NCBI RefSeq assembly: GCF_016863475.1
Contig: NZ_BOOY01000043.1
Span: 44,090 to 108,089, forward strand
DNA: 64,000 bases
DNA from: Spirilliplanes yamanashiensis
GTDB lineage: Bacteria > Actinomycetota > Actinomycetes > Mycobacteriales > Micromonosporaceae
Direction of reading: 5' to 3'
Below are positions 1-8,760 of this stretch, in pieces. The stretch's first letter is position 1. Each line of letters begins with the position of its first letter. Made by a program: the position numbers and the translations under genes. The notes beneath the pieces are model-generated. The model was not told the DNA's origin and did no database searches. It saw only the letters and a list, made by a program, of their open reading frames with translations.

Positions 1-396
1 GATCTCGTAAAGGCCCTGCGCCCGTTCCAGGAAGCCGCCGGAGGTCGAGCTGTCGAGCAGGACGCTGAACGGCGTCACCTTGCCTGTGCGGTACGACTCG
101 GCCGCCATCTGCTGGACGCCGGGGAGCAGGGCGTCCCGCTTGGCCTCGGCCTTCTGCAGCTCAAGACTCAGCGTCAGCTGCCGCTTCTTCGACCGGTCGA
201 GCGCCGTCCTGGCCTTGACGTAGCCGCGTCCGGTGGAGTCCAGCACCTCCCGCAGCATCTTCGGGGCGCCTTCGTCGTCGGTCGTGGAAGCCGCATCGTT
301 GGGTTCGGCGGCGACACCTGGGACCGGGGCGGCAATGGTGGCCACGGCGAGGACGAGCGCGAGGACTGCTGCTCCTCTTCGCTGGGTTGGTGCCAA
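1..396 (-). CDS. Secreted coiled-coil cell-wall hydrolase-type protein, 5' part only
   Basis: The first 132 residues are present; the rest runs off the left edge. The start is a TTG at 396 preceded by GAGAGGA at good spacing. An arginine-bearing N-terminus and an Ala/Val hydrophobic stretch (about residues 5-30) look like a signal peptide. A charged helical region follows (ARTALDRSKKRQLTLSLELQ) and then AAESYRTG and a Gly/Ser-rich turn. This layout is typical of the coiled-coil N-terminus of actinobacterial peptidoglycan hydrolases (NlpC/P60, SLT or M23 type), but the catalytic part is outside the window, so the enzyme class cannot be fixed. Confidence 0.6.
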   Translation of the reverse strand, partial: MAPTQRRGAAVLALVLAVATIAAPVPGVAAEPNDAASTTDDEGAPKMLREVLDSTGRGYVKARTALDRSKKRQLTLSLELQKAEAKRDALLPGVQQMAAESYRTGKVTPFSVLLDSSTSGGFLERAQGLYEI

Positions 397-604
397 CTGA
401 GGTTCCTCTCGTGCTGGCCGACACGCCGGGGACGATGCGCGCGGCCGTCACTCACCACGTCGCCGCAAAAGCGCGCGTGCGCGGGCCTGGGCGTGATGAG
501 CGCCGGGGGATCGTTCCGTCATGACGGCTGGTGGTTGCGTGGTTCACCGGGGCACTGGACTGTCGGCCCCCGTAGGAGGGCGTCGACGATGGCTGCCGGT
601 GGGC

Positions 605-1060
605 CTATGTACGCAGGACCGTCGAGGACGTCGGCACGGCGAGCAGCTGCGGAACCAGCATGGTCAGCCAGGGCGGTCGGTCATCGGCCGACCCCGGGCC
701 ACCACCGGTGCGGCGCAGGCGGAACAGGGCTACGGCGACAGCCGCGAGCATCATGAGGCAGGCCGCCAGAGCGTGCGATGAGCCACCCGTACCGGGGTGC
801 GGATCCGGCTGGGCGGCGGTTCCGGAGCTGTCCGGCACATGGATGCCGGCGGCGTCGCCGGAAGCGAGGACGACCGCGATCGGCGTGGCGGACGCTTCAT
901 GAACGACGACTGCCGACCCCGCGCTCGTGGTGACGGTGAGACCGCACTGCGACCCGTGCAGGAGAGCACCGAGGCCGAGAACCAGGAACGCCAGGATCCA
1001 CCGCGGCGTCAGCCGACGCCCCGCTGCCCCACGGTCGCCCTCCCAGGTCACGGTCGCCAC
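605..1060 (-). CDS. DUF6153-like small membrane protein
   Basis: A 151-residue protein with a hydrophobic N-terminal helix (ILAFLVLGLGALLHGSQCGL), a polar extracytoplasmic stretch, a second helix (about 98-113, ACLMMLAAVAVALF) and an RLRR stop-transfer. The LGLGALLHG pattern and Arg-rich tail resemble the actinobacterial DUF6153 family, whose function is unknown. The GTG start lies one base beyond the stop of the upstream DUF305 gene, so the two are translationally coupled. The same DUF6153/DUF305 partnership recurs at 35-36, 44 and 52-53 kb, which argues for a role linked to DUF305 proteins, possibly in copper handling. Confidence 0.6.
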   Translation of the reverse strand: MATVTWEGDRGAAGRRLTPRWILAFLVLGLGALLHGSQCGLTVTTSAGSAVVVHEASATPIAVVLASGDAAGIHVPDSSGTAAQPDPHPGTGGSSHALAACLMMLAAVAVALFRLRRTGGGPGSADDRPPWLTMLVPQLLAVPTSSTVLRT

Positions 1061-1061
1061 C

Positions 1062-1724
1062 CTACTGCTCCGACAGCCTGGACTTCAGTTGTGTCAGGGC
1101 GTTGATTTCGCTCTGCTGGCCCACCTTGATCGCCTCGGCGAGTTCCCGGACCTCGTCCTCGGGGTCGGTTCGGAGCACGGCGTCGACCATCTCGATGCCG
1201 CCCGCGTGGTGACGGATCATCAGGTCACAGAAGAGCGCATCGAACTGGGCCCCGGACAGGGTGCCCAGCCGGGCCATCTCCGCCTCGGTGGCCATGCCCG
1301 GCATCGGGGCGTCCTCGGCAGGCTGGTCGGCCATGTCGGCGTCGTGCGACATGCCACCGTCCCGCATCCACGCCATGCGTGGGCCCGTGCCGGTGGGCGG
1401 GACGTTCCACTGCTTCAGCCAGGCGCGCATGGTGCCGATCTGCGCCTGCTGCGTCAGCCCCATGTCCAGGGCCATCCGGCGGACCTCCTCCAGACCCGCC
1501 TGCCGCACGCCCAGCATGGACATCTCCACGGCCTGCGCGTGATGCGTCGACATGTCCCGGGCGAAGCCGACGTCGCTCGAGTCGTCCGATGGCGCCGTCA
1601 GGACCGGCATCGCGAGACCGATGCTGAGGCCCACTGCAACGGCCAGCGCCGCGCCGGCCACGCCCAGCAGGACAACGAGGCCGCGCCGTCGCGGAGGTGC
1701 CGGGTCGACGTTCTGATCGTGCAC
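1062..1724 (-). CDS. DUF305 family protein (copper-associated)
   Basis: This 220-residue protein has one N-terminal membrane anchor (about 15-40) and then two DUF305 repeats. The first contains FARDMSTHHAQAVEMSM and the second LFCDLMIRHHAGGIEMVDAV; the paired HH and spaced Met/Glu residues are the family signature. Between them is a Met-rich stretch (MAWMRDGGMSHDADM, DAPMPGMAT). DUF305 is a ferritin-like helical family often found beside copper-resistance genes; the molecular function is unproven. It sits 3 nt after the DUF3105 gene and 1 nt before the DUF6153 gene, clearly one operon. It is one of five DUF305 proteins in the window. Confidence 0.85.
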   Translation of the reverse strand: MHDQNVDPAPPRRRGLVVLLGVAGAALAVAVGLSIGLAMPVLTAPSDDSSDVGFARDMSTHHAQAVEMSMLGVRQAGLEEVRRMALDMGLTQQAQIGTMRAWLKQWNVPPTGTGPRMAWMRDGGMSHDADMADQPAEDAPMPGMATEAEMARLGTLSGAQFDALFCDLMIRHHAGGIEMVDAVLRTDPEDEVRELAEAIKVGQQSEINALTQLKSRLSEQ

Positions 1725-1727
1725 GGC

Positions 1728-2417
1728 TCAGCCTCCCGCGGAGGGAGGCGGCGCCGTACCGGTGTCGGTGATGCCGCGCGAGCACGGCGCCCCGACCTCA
1801 GGGCCGGCATTGATCCGCGCGGCCGACAGGAACGTGTCGATCCTTTCGTCGCTCGCGGAGTCCACGACCAGCTGGTAGCCCCACGCCTGCAGCGAGATCG
1901 GGCCGGGCGTGTTCTCCTGCGGGCTCATCAGGGTGTAGTCCTTGCCCCGGACCCGTTCCTCCAACTGGCGCACCTGCTCCGCCGGCAGGCCCGGCCGGTA
2001 CGTCACCCACACGGCGCCGTGCTCCAGGCTGTGCGTGGCGTTCTCGGCGGCGATGGGCGCCGGGTAGACGTCGCCCGTGCAGTTCTGCCAGGCACCGTTG
2101 TGATCGCCCCCGACCGACGGCTTGACCGCGTAGTCGAGCGGACCCTCCTTGTGATCCTGCGTGAGCCATGCGGGCTTCTGCGCCTTGTAGTCGGTCAGGC
2201 CGGAGATCTCCGCGAGACGGTCGCCCCACGGACGGGTGCCCCGCCACGACGCGAACGCGGCGTACCCGATGATGGTCACCGCCAGGACCGCTACGGCGGC
2301 GACGGTGGCGATGACGCCCCACGGCCGCGCAGCGGCCACCGGGACCGCCTTCTTCTTGGGACGCCTGCCTATTTTCGGACCCCGCGACTGTGCCATTCTC
2401 CGCCTTTCTCGCTTCAT
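1728..2417 (-). CDS. DUF3105 domain membrane protein
   Basis: A 229-residue protein: a basic N-terminus with KKK, one transmembrane helix (about 34-56) and an extracytoplasmic DUF3105 domain. The HSLEHGAVWVTYRPGLP segment is the family hallmark, and the domain also carries NCTGDVYPAPI and two cysteines. Function is unknown; in actinomycetes DUF3105 genes very often precede DUF305 genes, as here. ATG at 2417 is used; an in-frame ATG at 2396 (MAQSRGP) is a possible alternative. It probably heads the operon DUF3105-DUF305-DUF6153. Confidence 0.85.
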   Translation of the reverse strand: MKRERRRMAQSRGPKIGRRPKKKAVPVAAARPWGVIATVAAVAVLAVTIIGYAAFASWRGTRPWGDRLAEISGLTDYKAQKPAWLTQDHKEGPLDYAVKPSVGGDHNGAWQNCTGDVYPAPIAAENATHSLEHGAVWVTYRPGLPAEQVRQLEERVRGKDYTLMSPQENTPGPISLQAWGYQLVVDSASDERIDTFLSAARINAGPEVGAPCSRGITDTGTAPPPSAGG

Positions 2418-2447
2418 CGTGCTAAGGGTCTCCGAAATTGCCTGTCG

Positions 2448-2921
2448 TCATGACGGGCGGTAGTCCGACAATCGCCTTCGTGGGTCAGCGTTGAGCCATT
2501 CCAGCATCCTGTTGTATTCGGCGAGCACGGGGTCGTCGGGCGGCGAAGGTGTCTGCGACGGTGCCGCTCTGGACGGCGCACCGGCGTCCTGACCGAACGT
2601 CCACACCAGTGGCGGCGGGTCAACAGCGTGTACGGCCTCGTCCGGCTCCACCTTGCTCGCCGCCTTGGCGGCCACGTGTTCGCGGACGAATCGGACCCAC
2701 AGGAAGACGCCGAACGAGGCGAAGGTGGGCCACTGCGCGGCGTATCCGATACTGATCGTGCTCCCGTCCAGTGCGCTGCGAATCTGCCACCAGCCGAGCC
2801 TGCCGAACAACGCGACGAGCCCGATCACGACGATGTGGCCGACGACCAACCGGGGAGCGAGATATGCCCGCACCCGTCGGGCCGACGGGCGCCGCCGAAA
2901 GGGATCCTCTACCGTGTGCAT
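2448..2921 (-). CDS. Conserved actinobacterial membrane protein
   Basis: A 157-residue protein with two hydrophobic helices (about 25-47 and 63-77) around a GWWQ motif, followed by a hydrophilic C-terminus ending in VLAEYNRMLEWLN. It resembles an actinobacterial family sometimes labelled 'transcriptional regulator of the glucitol operon'; I see no DNA-binding motif, and that label is probably wrong. The ATG at 2921 overlaps the start of the divergent gene at 2916, so both promoters must lie inside the coding sequences or the transcripts must be leaderless. Confidence is good that it is a gene, low for function. Confidence 0.6.
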   Translation of the reverse strand: MHTVEDPFRRRPSARRVRAYLAPRLVVGHIVVIGLVALFGRLGWWQIRSALDGSTISIGYAAQWPTFASFGVFLWVRFVREHVAAKAASKVEPDEAVHAVDPPPLVWTFGQDAGAPSRAAPSQTPSPPDDPVLAEYNRMLEWLNADPRRRLSDYRPS

Positions 2922-3488
2922 GTGCGGCTATCCCGAATTGACACCGATTTCCGGCAGATCGTCTCGCTCGTATTCCAGGACGGAAGTGTGACCGTCGTTC
3001 CCACCTCCGCGGGACGGAGCCGGGCGGCGCGTGCCGCCGGCGGGGCCGTGCTCGGGTCCGTCGGCCTGACCGCCCTGGCGATCAACGCCGAGGACAAGGC
3101 GAACCACACCTTCGGGTTGATCGTGTGGATCCTCGCCGGGGTCGTGCTCGCGGTGGGCGGCGCCGCGGCGGTGTGGCTGTGGGTGGCCGCGGTCGTGCGG
3201 GAGCGGCGGGACGGCCCGCGGGGCACCGTCATCCCGGCCTCGTCCGTCGTGCATGCCGCCAGCAACGCCGACGGCGGCCGGGTGGCGGTGACGATCCAGA
3301 CGGACGACGGCGCTTCCCGCACGTTCAGCGCTCCCGGCCGCAGCGGCGGCCAGTTGGCCACCCAGTTCGGGAGCCTGCTGGGCGTCGAGGCCCCGAAAGA
3401 GGTGAGGGACGAGATCCCGGCGCAGTCCACGGCTCAGGACCGCCCGTCGGCTGCTGACAGGGACAGCGGTTCCACGACCGCACGCTGA
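2916..3488 (+). CDS. Hypothetical two-helix membrane protein
   Basis: About 190 residues from a GTG at 2916 (AAAGGGA lies upstream); a GTG at 2922 is an alternative. A 30-residue polar N-terminus is followed by two transmembrane helices (about 45-60 and 67-95) with an RERRD stop-transfer, then a soluble domain containing TVIPASSVVHAASN and VTIQTDDGASRTFSAPG, a small beta-rich domain. I do not recognise the family. Its 3' end overlaps the convergent lnt gene by 55 bp. Confidence 0.55.
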   Translation: MHVRLSRIDTDFRQIVSLVFQDGSVTVVPTSAGRSRAARAAGGAVLGSVGLTALAINAEDKANHTFGLIVWILAGVVLAVGGAAAVWLWVAAVVRERRDGPRGTVIPASSVVHAASNADGGRVAVTIQTDDGASRTFSAPGRSGGQLATQFGSLLGVEAPKEVRDEIPAQSTAQDRPSAADRDSGSTTAR

Positions 3489-5053
3489 GCCGTCGCCCGC
3501 CGGAGACGAAGACGGGAACGCGCCACCGCCGCGAGGATGAACCCGGCCACCACGACCGCGGACCATTCCGGCGCGGCGCCGAGGCGGGTGGCCAGCGTCC
3601 GTGCCTGTCCCACCGGCAGCGTTCGGACCGCGACGGCTTGGGTGTTCCACGCTGTGGCGTCGTGCAGGGAGCCGTCCGGCAGGGCGAAGGCCGACACCCC
3701 GACGGTCGAGGCCATGACCGCGGCCCGTCCGTGCTCGACGGCGCGCAGGCGCACCATGGCCAGCTGCTGCGTCGCTTCGGCTTCGTTGAAGGTGGCGTTG
3801 TTGGTCTGCACGGCGATCAGGTCCGCGCCGTTGCGCACGGTGTCCCGCACGAGCCCGTCGTAGGCGACCTCGAAGCAGATGACGGGGCCCACCTTCGTGC
3901 CCGCCATGTCGGTGACGGCCGGGCTCTCGCCGGCGACGAAGTCTGCGCGCACGCGGTCGACCAGTGTCGTCACGCGCCGGATGAGCCCGCGCATCGGCAC
4001 GAACTCGGCGAACGGGACCGGATGCCGCTTGATGTAGGTGTCCGCCGGGCCGCCGTCCGGCAGCCACGTGAGGCTGGCATTGCGGGCCCTGCCCTGCCCG
4101 GGGCCCTGCAGGACGGCGCCGACGAGGATCGGGACGCCGATCGCCCGGGCGGCGTCGTCGATGCGCGCGGCGGCGTCCGCATGGACCAGCGGGTCGATGT
4201 CCGACGAGTTCTCGGGCCAGATCACCAGATCGGGGCGCGGGCGCACGCCGTGCTTCACGTCTTGCGCCAAGCGCTCCGTGGCGGTCACGTGGTTGTCGAG
4301 AACGGCCCGCCGCTGCGCGTTGAAGTCGAGCCCGATGCGTGGCACGTTGCCCTGCACCACGGCAACCACCACCGGACGCCCGGAGTCGGTCCCGCCGACC
4401 GGCACCAGCAGCCCGGCGACGGAGACGGCACCCGCACCGGCCACCCAGGCGGCGGACCAGCGCAGGTGCCGGCGACCGTTTCCCTCGACCGCGGTACGCC
4501 ACACGACCACCGCGAGAACGCCGCCGGTCAGGGCGACCGCGAACGTGACCGCGGGCGCCCCGGCGACGGCCGCCAGCCGCACCGCCGGGGCGTCCGCCTG
4601 GCTGAAGGCGAGACGCCCCCACGGGAAGCCGCCGAACGGCACGCGCGATCTCAGCGCCTCCTGCGCGACCCACCCGGCGGCACTGATGAGCGGCCACAGC
4701 CAGGCGTGGCGGTCGGCCAGGACGCTGCAGGCCGCCAAGTACGCGCCCAGGGCGGCCAGGAACAGCGCCTGGACGCCCGCGAGCAGCCACCACGGCCACC
4801 AGCCGATCTGCAGCCCGGTGAAGCTCAGCAGCGGCACGAAGAACACCAACCCGGTCGCCGCGCCCAGCGAGGCGCCGGCGCGAACGCTGCGCCGGCGCAC
4901 CACGAGGGCGAGCATGGCCACGCCGACCGGCGCGGCCGCCCACCAGTCGTACGGCGGGAAGGCGACCAGCAGGGACAACCCGGCCAGGACGGCCCCGAAT
5001 GCGGCTTCGACGGGGCCAAGCCTCCGAGGGGCGACGTGGGACGGCTGCGACAT
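3434..5053 (-). CDS. lnt: Apolipoprotein N-acyltransferase
   Basis: A 539-residue integral membrane enzyme of the nitrilase superfamily. It adds the third acyl chain to the N-terminal cysteine of lipoproteins. About seven N-terminal transmembrane helices precede a CN-hydrolase domain. The expected catalytic triad is visible: Glu in VIWPENSSD, Lys in YIKRHPVPFAEF and Cys in VICFEVAYD. One C-terminal helix follows. I use the ATG at 5053 because AGGGAGG precedes it; a longer reading from 5131 would run into the operator region. Several lipoproteins in this window (DUF305, TlpA-like, cupredoxin) are possible substrates. It is divergent from blaI with a shared operator at 5109. Confidence 0.93.
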   Translation of the reverse strand: MSQPSHVAPRRLGPVEAAFGAVLAGLSLLVAFPPYDWWAAAPVGVAMLALVVRRRSVRAGASLGAATGLVFFVPLLSFTGLQIGWWPWWLLAGVQALFLAALGAYLAACSVLADRHAWLWPLISAAGWVAQEALRSRVPFGGFPWGRLAFSQADAPAVRLAAVAGAPAVTFAVALTGGVLAVVVWRTAVEGNGRRHLRWSAAWVAGAGAVSVAGLLVPVGGTDSGRPVVVAVVQGNVPRIGLDFNAQRRAVLDNHVTATERLAQDVKHGVRPRPDLVIWPENSSDIDPLVHADAAARIDDAARAIGVPILVGAVLQGPGQGRARNASLTWLPDGGPADTYIKRHPVPFAEFVPMRGLIRRVTTLVDRVRADFVAGESPAVTDMAGTKVGPVICFEVAYDGLVRDTVRNGADLIAVQTNNATFNEAEATQQLAMVRLRAVEHGRAAVMASTVGVSAFALPDGSLHDATAWNTQAVAVRTLPVGQARTLATRLGAAPEWSAVVVAGFILAAVARSRLRLRRATAQRAVVEPLSLSAADGRS

Positions 5054-5108
5054 CGTTCGGCCCTCCCTGACTCCGGCTCGGTTGCGGCCCTCGAGGATGC
5101 TACCTAAC

Positions 5109-5127
5109 CTCCTAAGGTGTTTAGGTG
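5109..5127. promoter_or_regulatory. Candidate BlaI-type operator, site 1 (lnt / blaI)
   Basis: The sequence is CTCCTAAGGTGTTTAGGTG, an inverted repeat CCTAA-N5-TTAGG. It is the lnt/blaI copy of the 19-bp motif found seven times in the window and lies between the two divergent genes, 56 bp from lnt and 92 bp from blaI. Autoregulation of a BlaI-family repressor from such a site is standard for the family; assignment to this protein is inference. Confidence 0.6.
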
Positions 5128-5218
5128 ACAAGGTCCACCGGACGGGGTTGCGCCGCGGCGGGCCGGCTTGTCCTGCCAGCTACTCTTGGCCGTCGTGTCG
5201 TGAGCGAAGGGCGCTGCA

Positions 5219-5590
5219 TTGCGAGGGTTCGGGGAGCTGGAAGCAGCGATCATGAGCGTCCTGTGGGATCGCGCGGAGCCGGCGACCGTACGGGAGGTTC
5301 TGGAGGATCTCCGGCCTGGACGCGACCTCGCGTACAACACCGTGCTGACCGTCGTCGACATCCTGTACAAGAAGGGCTGGCTGGAACGCAGCCGAGAGGG
5401 GCGCGCGTTCCGGTACACGCCGAACGCCTCGCGCAGCGACTACGGCGCCCGCCTCATGCGTGACGCCATGTCCGAGAGCGGCGATCCAGTCGGCTCCCTG
5501 GCCGGTTTCGTGCAGCGGCTGAGCGTCGAGGAGAGCGCCGCGCTGCGGGCGGCGCTCGAGGCCTTCGCAGGCGACGAGGAGCGGTCGTGA
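5219..5590 (+). CDS. BlaI/MecI/CopY family repressor (copy 1)
   Basis: A 123-residue winged-helix repressor. The N-terminal FGELEAAIMSVLW, the recognition-helix region TVREVLEDL...YNTVLTVVDILYKKGWL and the wing GRAFRYTP are diagnostic of Penicillinase_R (BlaI) proteins; the C-terminal half is the helical dimerisation domain. Start is TTG at 5219 behind GAAGGG. It overlaps the next gene, an M56 metalloprotease, by 4 nt: the classic blaI-blaR arrangement. The operon continues into a CopC-CopD copper protein, so the inducing signal may be copper rather than a beta-lactam. A homologous pair lies at 38165-39483. Confidence 0.9.
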   Translation: MRGFGELEAAIMSVLWDRAEPATVREVLEDLRPGRDLAYNTVLTVVDILYKKGWLERSREGRAFRYTPNASRSDYGARLMRDAMSESGDPVGSLAGFVQRLSVEESAALRAALEAFAGDEERS

Positions 5591-6543
5591 TCGCGATCGC
5601 GCTCGTCGTCCTCGCCGGGGCGGTGGCGTTCGCCGCCCTGCGATGGCTGCCCGGCGCCGACTGGGTCTACCGGTCGCCGCGCCTTGGCATCGCCGCCTGG
5701 TACGCGGCCGTCGCCACGGTCATCCTGTCGCTCGTGTCGGCCGCTGCGGAAGCAATCGTGCCCATGCGGACGGGCGTTCCCGCCATCTGCACCGCTGTGC
5801 TCTGGTGCGTGCAGGCGATGGGTGGCGCCCACGGCGCGGAAGCCCGTGTGATGGCCAACCTGGTCACCGTCTGCATCGGCGTCGTCGTTCTTGTCGCGGC
5901 AGCGAGGGTGGTGCGTGGCGGCCGTGCGATGACGGCGCAGCGCCGCCGGCACCGTGACATGGTCACGCTGGCCGGTCGGCGGCACGCTGGGCTGCGGCTG
6001 ACCCTCATCGACCATCCCCACCCCGCCGCCTACGTGTTGCCGGGTCACGCCTCCCGCTACGTGGTGACGACTGGTGCGGTGCAGCACCTCAGCAGGGCCG
6101 AGCTCACCGCCGTCCTCGCGCACGAGCGGGCCCATGCCGACGGCCGGCACCAACTGCTGCTGGACACCCTCGGGCTCCTGTCGCTGATGGCGCCGCGGGC
6201 CTCGATGCTGCGAACGGCGCACGCCCAGGTGATGCGGCTGGTCGAGATCCGCGCCGATGAGGTCGCCGCCGCTCGCCATCCCCGGATCGACCTCGCCCGC
6301 GCGCTGGTGACGATGGCGACACCGCACGCCGGGCCGGCGGGCGTCCCGGTCGGCTTGGTGGCCGGCGACGGCGGTGACACCGCGGAGCGGCTCGGCCGGC
6401 TGCTGCATCCGCCGCGCCGGCTCCCGCTGGCCCTTGTTGCGGGGCTAACCGTCGCGATCGCTGCACTGCCCGTGGTGCCGCTGGTGATGGCCGCGGCCTG
6501 CCGGTGGTACCCCGCATTGTCGTCGTGCGTCTGGAGCATCTGA
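5587..6543 (+). CDS. M56 family membrane metallopeptidase (BlaR-like, copy 1)
   Basis: The 318-residue protein has N-terminal transmembrane helices (about 2-20, 32-56, 62-82, 90-110) followed by a cytoplasmic protease domain with HERAH (an HExxH zinc motif) in VLAHERAHADGRH and the downstream EIRADEVAA that supplies the third ligand. A final C-terminal helix ends the chain. Unlike BlaR1/MecR1 it has no extracellular penicillin-binding sensor domain, so whatever it senses is not bound by such a domain. It probably cleaves or inactivates the partner BlaI protein (inference from the family). It overlaps both neighbours. Confidence 0.88.
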   Translation: MIAIALVVLAGAVAFAALRWLPGADWVYRSPRLGIAAWYAAVATVILSLVSAAAEAIVPMRTGVPAICTAVLWCVQAMGGAHGAEARVMANLVTVCIGVVVLVAAARVVRGGRAMTAQRRRHRDMVTLAGRRHAGLRLTLIDHPHPAAYVLPGHASRYVVTTGAVQHLSRAELTAVLAHERAHADGRHQLLLDTLGLLSLMAPRASMLRTAHAQVMRLVEIRADEVAAARHPRIDLARALVTMATPHAGPAGVPVGLVAGDGGDTAERLGRLLHPPRRLPLALVAGLTVAIAALPVVPLVMAAACRWYPALSSCVWSI

Positions 6544-8192
6544 TGCGCACTGCCGCCCGCGCGGCTTTCGCCGGAGTACTTCTCGGACTCCTGCTCGCCA
6601 TCTTGACGCCGGCCTCCCCCGCCTCCGCCCATGCCGTGCTGAAGTCGAGTGATCCCGCCGCGGACGCCATCGTCCCGGAGGCGCCGGCCACGGTGAGTCT
6701 GGTGTTCACCGAACCGGTGCAGCTGGTGGCGGGCAGGATCCAGGTGCTCGCCCCCGACGGCTCGCGTGCCGACCAAGGCGAACCGAGCGTGGCGGGCACT
6801 ACCGTCACGATTCGTCTGCGCGGTGAGGCGCAGGGCACGTACCTGGTGAGCTACCGGGTCATCTCGGCCGACAGCCACCCGATCGCCGGCGCTTTTCCGT
6901 ACTCGGTGGGCGTAGCGTCCACCCCTCCCGTCGCGGCCGACGACACGTCAGCCGGTGTCGACCCCGTTGTACGCACCGCCATCGCCGTGGCGAAGTACCT
7001 GGGATACGCCGGCCTCCTGCTGATCATCGGGCCGGTGATGGTGTTGTCGCTGCTGTGGCCCCACCGGCTGCAGCGTCGTGCGCCAGGCAGGCTCGTGTGG
7101 ACCGGGTTCGGGCTGACCCTGGCCTCGGCCCTGGCGGCGCTGTGGCTGCAGGTGCCGTACACGACGGGCACCGGCCTGTTCGGCGGTGGTTGGTCCGATC
7201 TGCAGGGCGTGCTCGGGTCGACGTTCGGCGCGGTGATGCTGGTCCGGATCGGCGTGGTGTGCGCCGCGGCGCTCCTGGTCCGTCCGCTGATCGCCGGCAC
7301 GGGCGGCGAGTCCCGCAGCGACCTGGCGGTCCTGACCGTGCTGGGCGTCGCGGCGGTGAGCACGTGGCCGTTGACGGGCCACCCGTCCGCGTCGCCCGTA
7401 GCGGCGGTCTCGATCGTCATCGACGCGGTCCACCTCGCCGCGATGGCCGTCTGGCTGGGCGGTCTGGTCATGCTGTTCGGCTTCCTGCTCCCCCGCGCCG
7501 ACGAACGGGAGCTCGGCGCCATCCTGCCGATCTGGTCCCGGTGGGCGACCGTCGCCGTCGGGGCTCTGGTCCTGGCCGGCACGACGCAGGCGCTGATCGA
7601 GGTGGGCACCCTCGACGGCCTCGTGTCGACCACCTACGGCCGGCTGATGATGGTCAAGGTGGGGCTCGTCGCGCTGGTGCTGGCGGTGGCCGCGTACTCC
7701 CGGCGCCTGGTGCAACGAGCGGCCGCCGGGGGCGTGACCCGGCCGGTGCGCCGGGCCGTCGCCGTCGAACTCGGCGCTACCGCCGTCATCCTGGCGGTCA
7801 CCGCCGTACTGGTGCAGACGCCACCGGCCCGGACGGCAGCCGCCGGGCCGGCCGGTGGGCAGGCCGTCACCACGTCGTACGACGCGACGCTGACCAATGA
7901 GAGCTTCCGTCTGCAGGTCACCGCCTTCCCGGCGACGGTCGGCAACAACTCGATCCACCTGTACGCCTACAACCCCGACGGCACTCCGCTGCCGGTGGTG
8001 GAGTGGGTGGCGACGGCCGCGTTGCCGGCGCAGAACGTGGAGCCGATCGCCGTGGACCTGCTGCGCATCACCGACAATCACGCCATCGGCGAGGTGAGCC
8101 TGCCCACCGCCGGCGACTGGGAACTGCGCTTCACGCTGCGCACGTCGGAGATCGAGCAGTCGACGGTGGCGGGGACGGTGCCGATCCGCTGA
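6543..8192 (+). CDS. CopC-CopD fusion copper protein (copy 1)
   Basis: 549 residues. A signal peptide ends at ...ASPASAH, leaving a mature N-terminal His (HAVLKSSDP) that in CopC binds Cu(II). The CopC beta-barrel also has SADSHPIAG, the second His region. About eight transmembrane helices of a CopD domain follow (about 150-425), with conserved histidines in VIDAVHLAAMAVWLGGLV. A YtkA-like periplasmic beta domain closes the protein. Its likely role is copper uptake or periplasmic copper handling. ATG at 6543 shares a base with the stop of the M56 gene, so expression should follow the BlaI-M56 switch. A paralogue is at 18728-20392. Confidence 0.9.
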   Translation: MRTAARAAFAGVLLGLLLAILTPASPASAHAVLKSSDPAADAIVPEAPATVSLVFTEPVQLVAGRIQVLAPDGSRADQGEPSVAGTTVTIRLRGEAQGTYLVSYRVISADSHPIAGAFPYSVGVASTPPVAADDTSAGVDPVVRTAIAVAKYLGYAGLLLIIGPVMVLSLLWPHRLQRRAPGRLVWTGFGLTLASALAALWLQVPYTTGTGLFGGGWSDLQGVLGSTFGAVMLVRIGVVCAAALLVRPLIAGTGGESRSDLAVLTVLGVAAVSTWPLTGHPSASPVAAVSIVIDAVHLAAMAVWLGGLVMLFGFLLPRADERELGAILPIWSRWATVAVGALVLAGTTQALIEVGTLDGLVSTTYGRLMMVKVGLVALVLAVAAYSRRLVQRAAAGGVTRPVRRAVAVELGATAVILAVTAVLVQTPPARTAAAGPAGGQAVTTSYDATLTNESFRLQVTAFPATVGNNSIHLYAYNPDGTPLPVVEWVATAALPAQNVEPIAVDLLRITDNHAIGEVSLPTAGDWELRFTLRTSEIEQSTVAGTVPIR

Positions 8193-8375
8193 CGCACCAA
8201 GGGCACCGGCCTGCGCCGGGCTGGTCGAGCGGACCCTGCTGGCCGACCACAGTCACGTTCGGCACCGCCGGGCCGGCGGGCCCATCGAAGTGCCGGGCAC
8301 TCGCCTACGCCCGTGAGAGTCAATGCCGTCGACCTCACGGCGCCTCGCGCACTCTGGGCCGAGGTCAGCCGTGAC

Positions 8376-8753
8376 TCAAGCTGCGGCCCGGGCGGTTGTG
8401 TTCACCGCGAGCAGTGCCGACAGCTGCGTCAAGGCCTCGGGGCGGATTCGGTAGTACGCCCAGGTCGCGCGACGTTCGACGTCGACCAGGCCGGTCTCGC
8501 GCAGCACCCGCAGGTGGTGCGAGATCGTCGGCCCGGACAGGGTGAACGCGTCGGTCAGGTCGCACACGCAGACTTCGTCGGTCGAGGCGATCAGCGACAA
8601 CAGCCGCAGCCGGACCGGGTCGCCGAGCGCCTTGAACATCGGCGCCAGCTGCCCGGCTGCCTCCGTGGTCAGGGCCTGTGCGGTCAGGGGCGGGCAGCAG
8701 GAGCCGCCGGATGGCGCGACACGGCTAGCGTCCACAGCAACCGAACTCGACAT
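8376..8753 (-). CDS. arsR: ArsR family As(III)-responsive repressor
   Basis: 125 residues from ATG 8753. The winged helix is clear: FKALGDPVRLRLLSLI, then FTLSGPTISHHLRVLRETGLV as recognition helices. Metal ligands are an N-terminal vicinal pair C19-C20 (SGGSCCPP) plus C62 and C64 in EVCVCDL. The N-terminal CC with a third Cys near residue 60 resembles the Corynebacterium glutamicum ArsR type rather than the E. coli type. It is transcribed away from the arsenic operon, with two facing operator copies in between, so it should control itself and the operon. A reading from 8822 would run through the operators and is unlikely. Confidence 0.9.
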   Translation of the reverse strand: MSSSVAVDASRVAPSGGSCCPPLTAQALTTEAAGQLAPMFKALGDPVRLRLLSLIASTDEVCVCDLTDAFTLSGPTISHHLRVLRETGLVDVERRATWAYYRIRPEALTQLSALLAVNTTARAAA

Positions 8754-8760
8754 GCGTCTA

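Noticed and set aside
397..604. Cyclic di-AMP (ydaO) riboswitch before the cell-wall gene
   Set aside because: Such elements often precede actinobacterial cell-wall hydrolases, but I could not find the conserved core.
927..2453. 508-residue plus-strand open frame over the DUF305/DUF3105 genes
   Set aside because: Low-complexity Arg/His/Gly composition and no start signals; the minus-strand genes show clear families.
2928..4943. 671-residue minus-strand open frame antisense-overlapping lnt in a different frame
   Set aside because: Arg/Gly/Ala-rich shadow of lnt; lnt has its catalytic triad and a ribosome-binding site.
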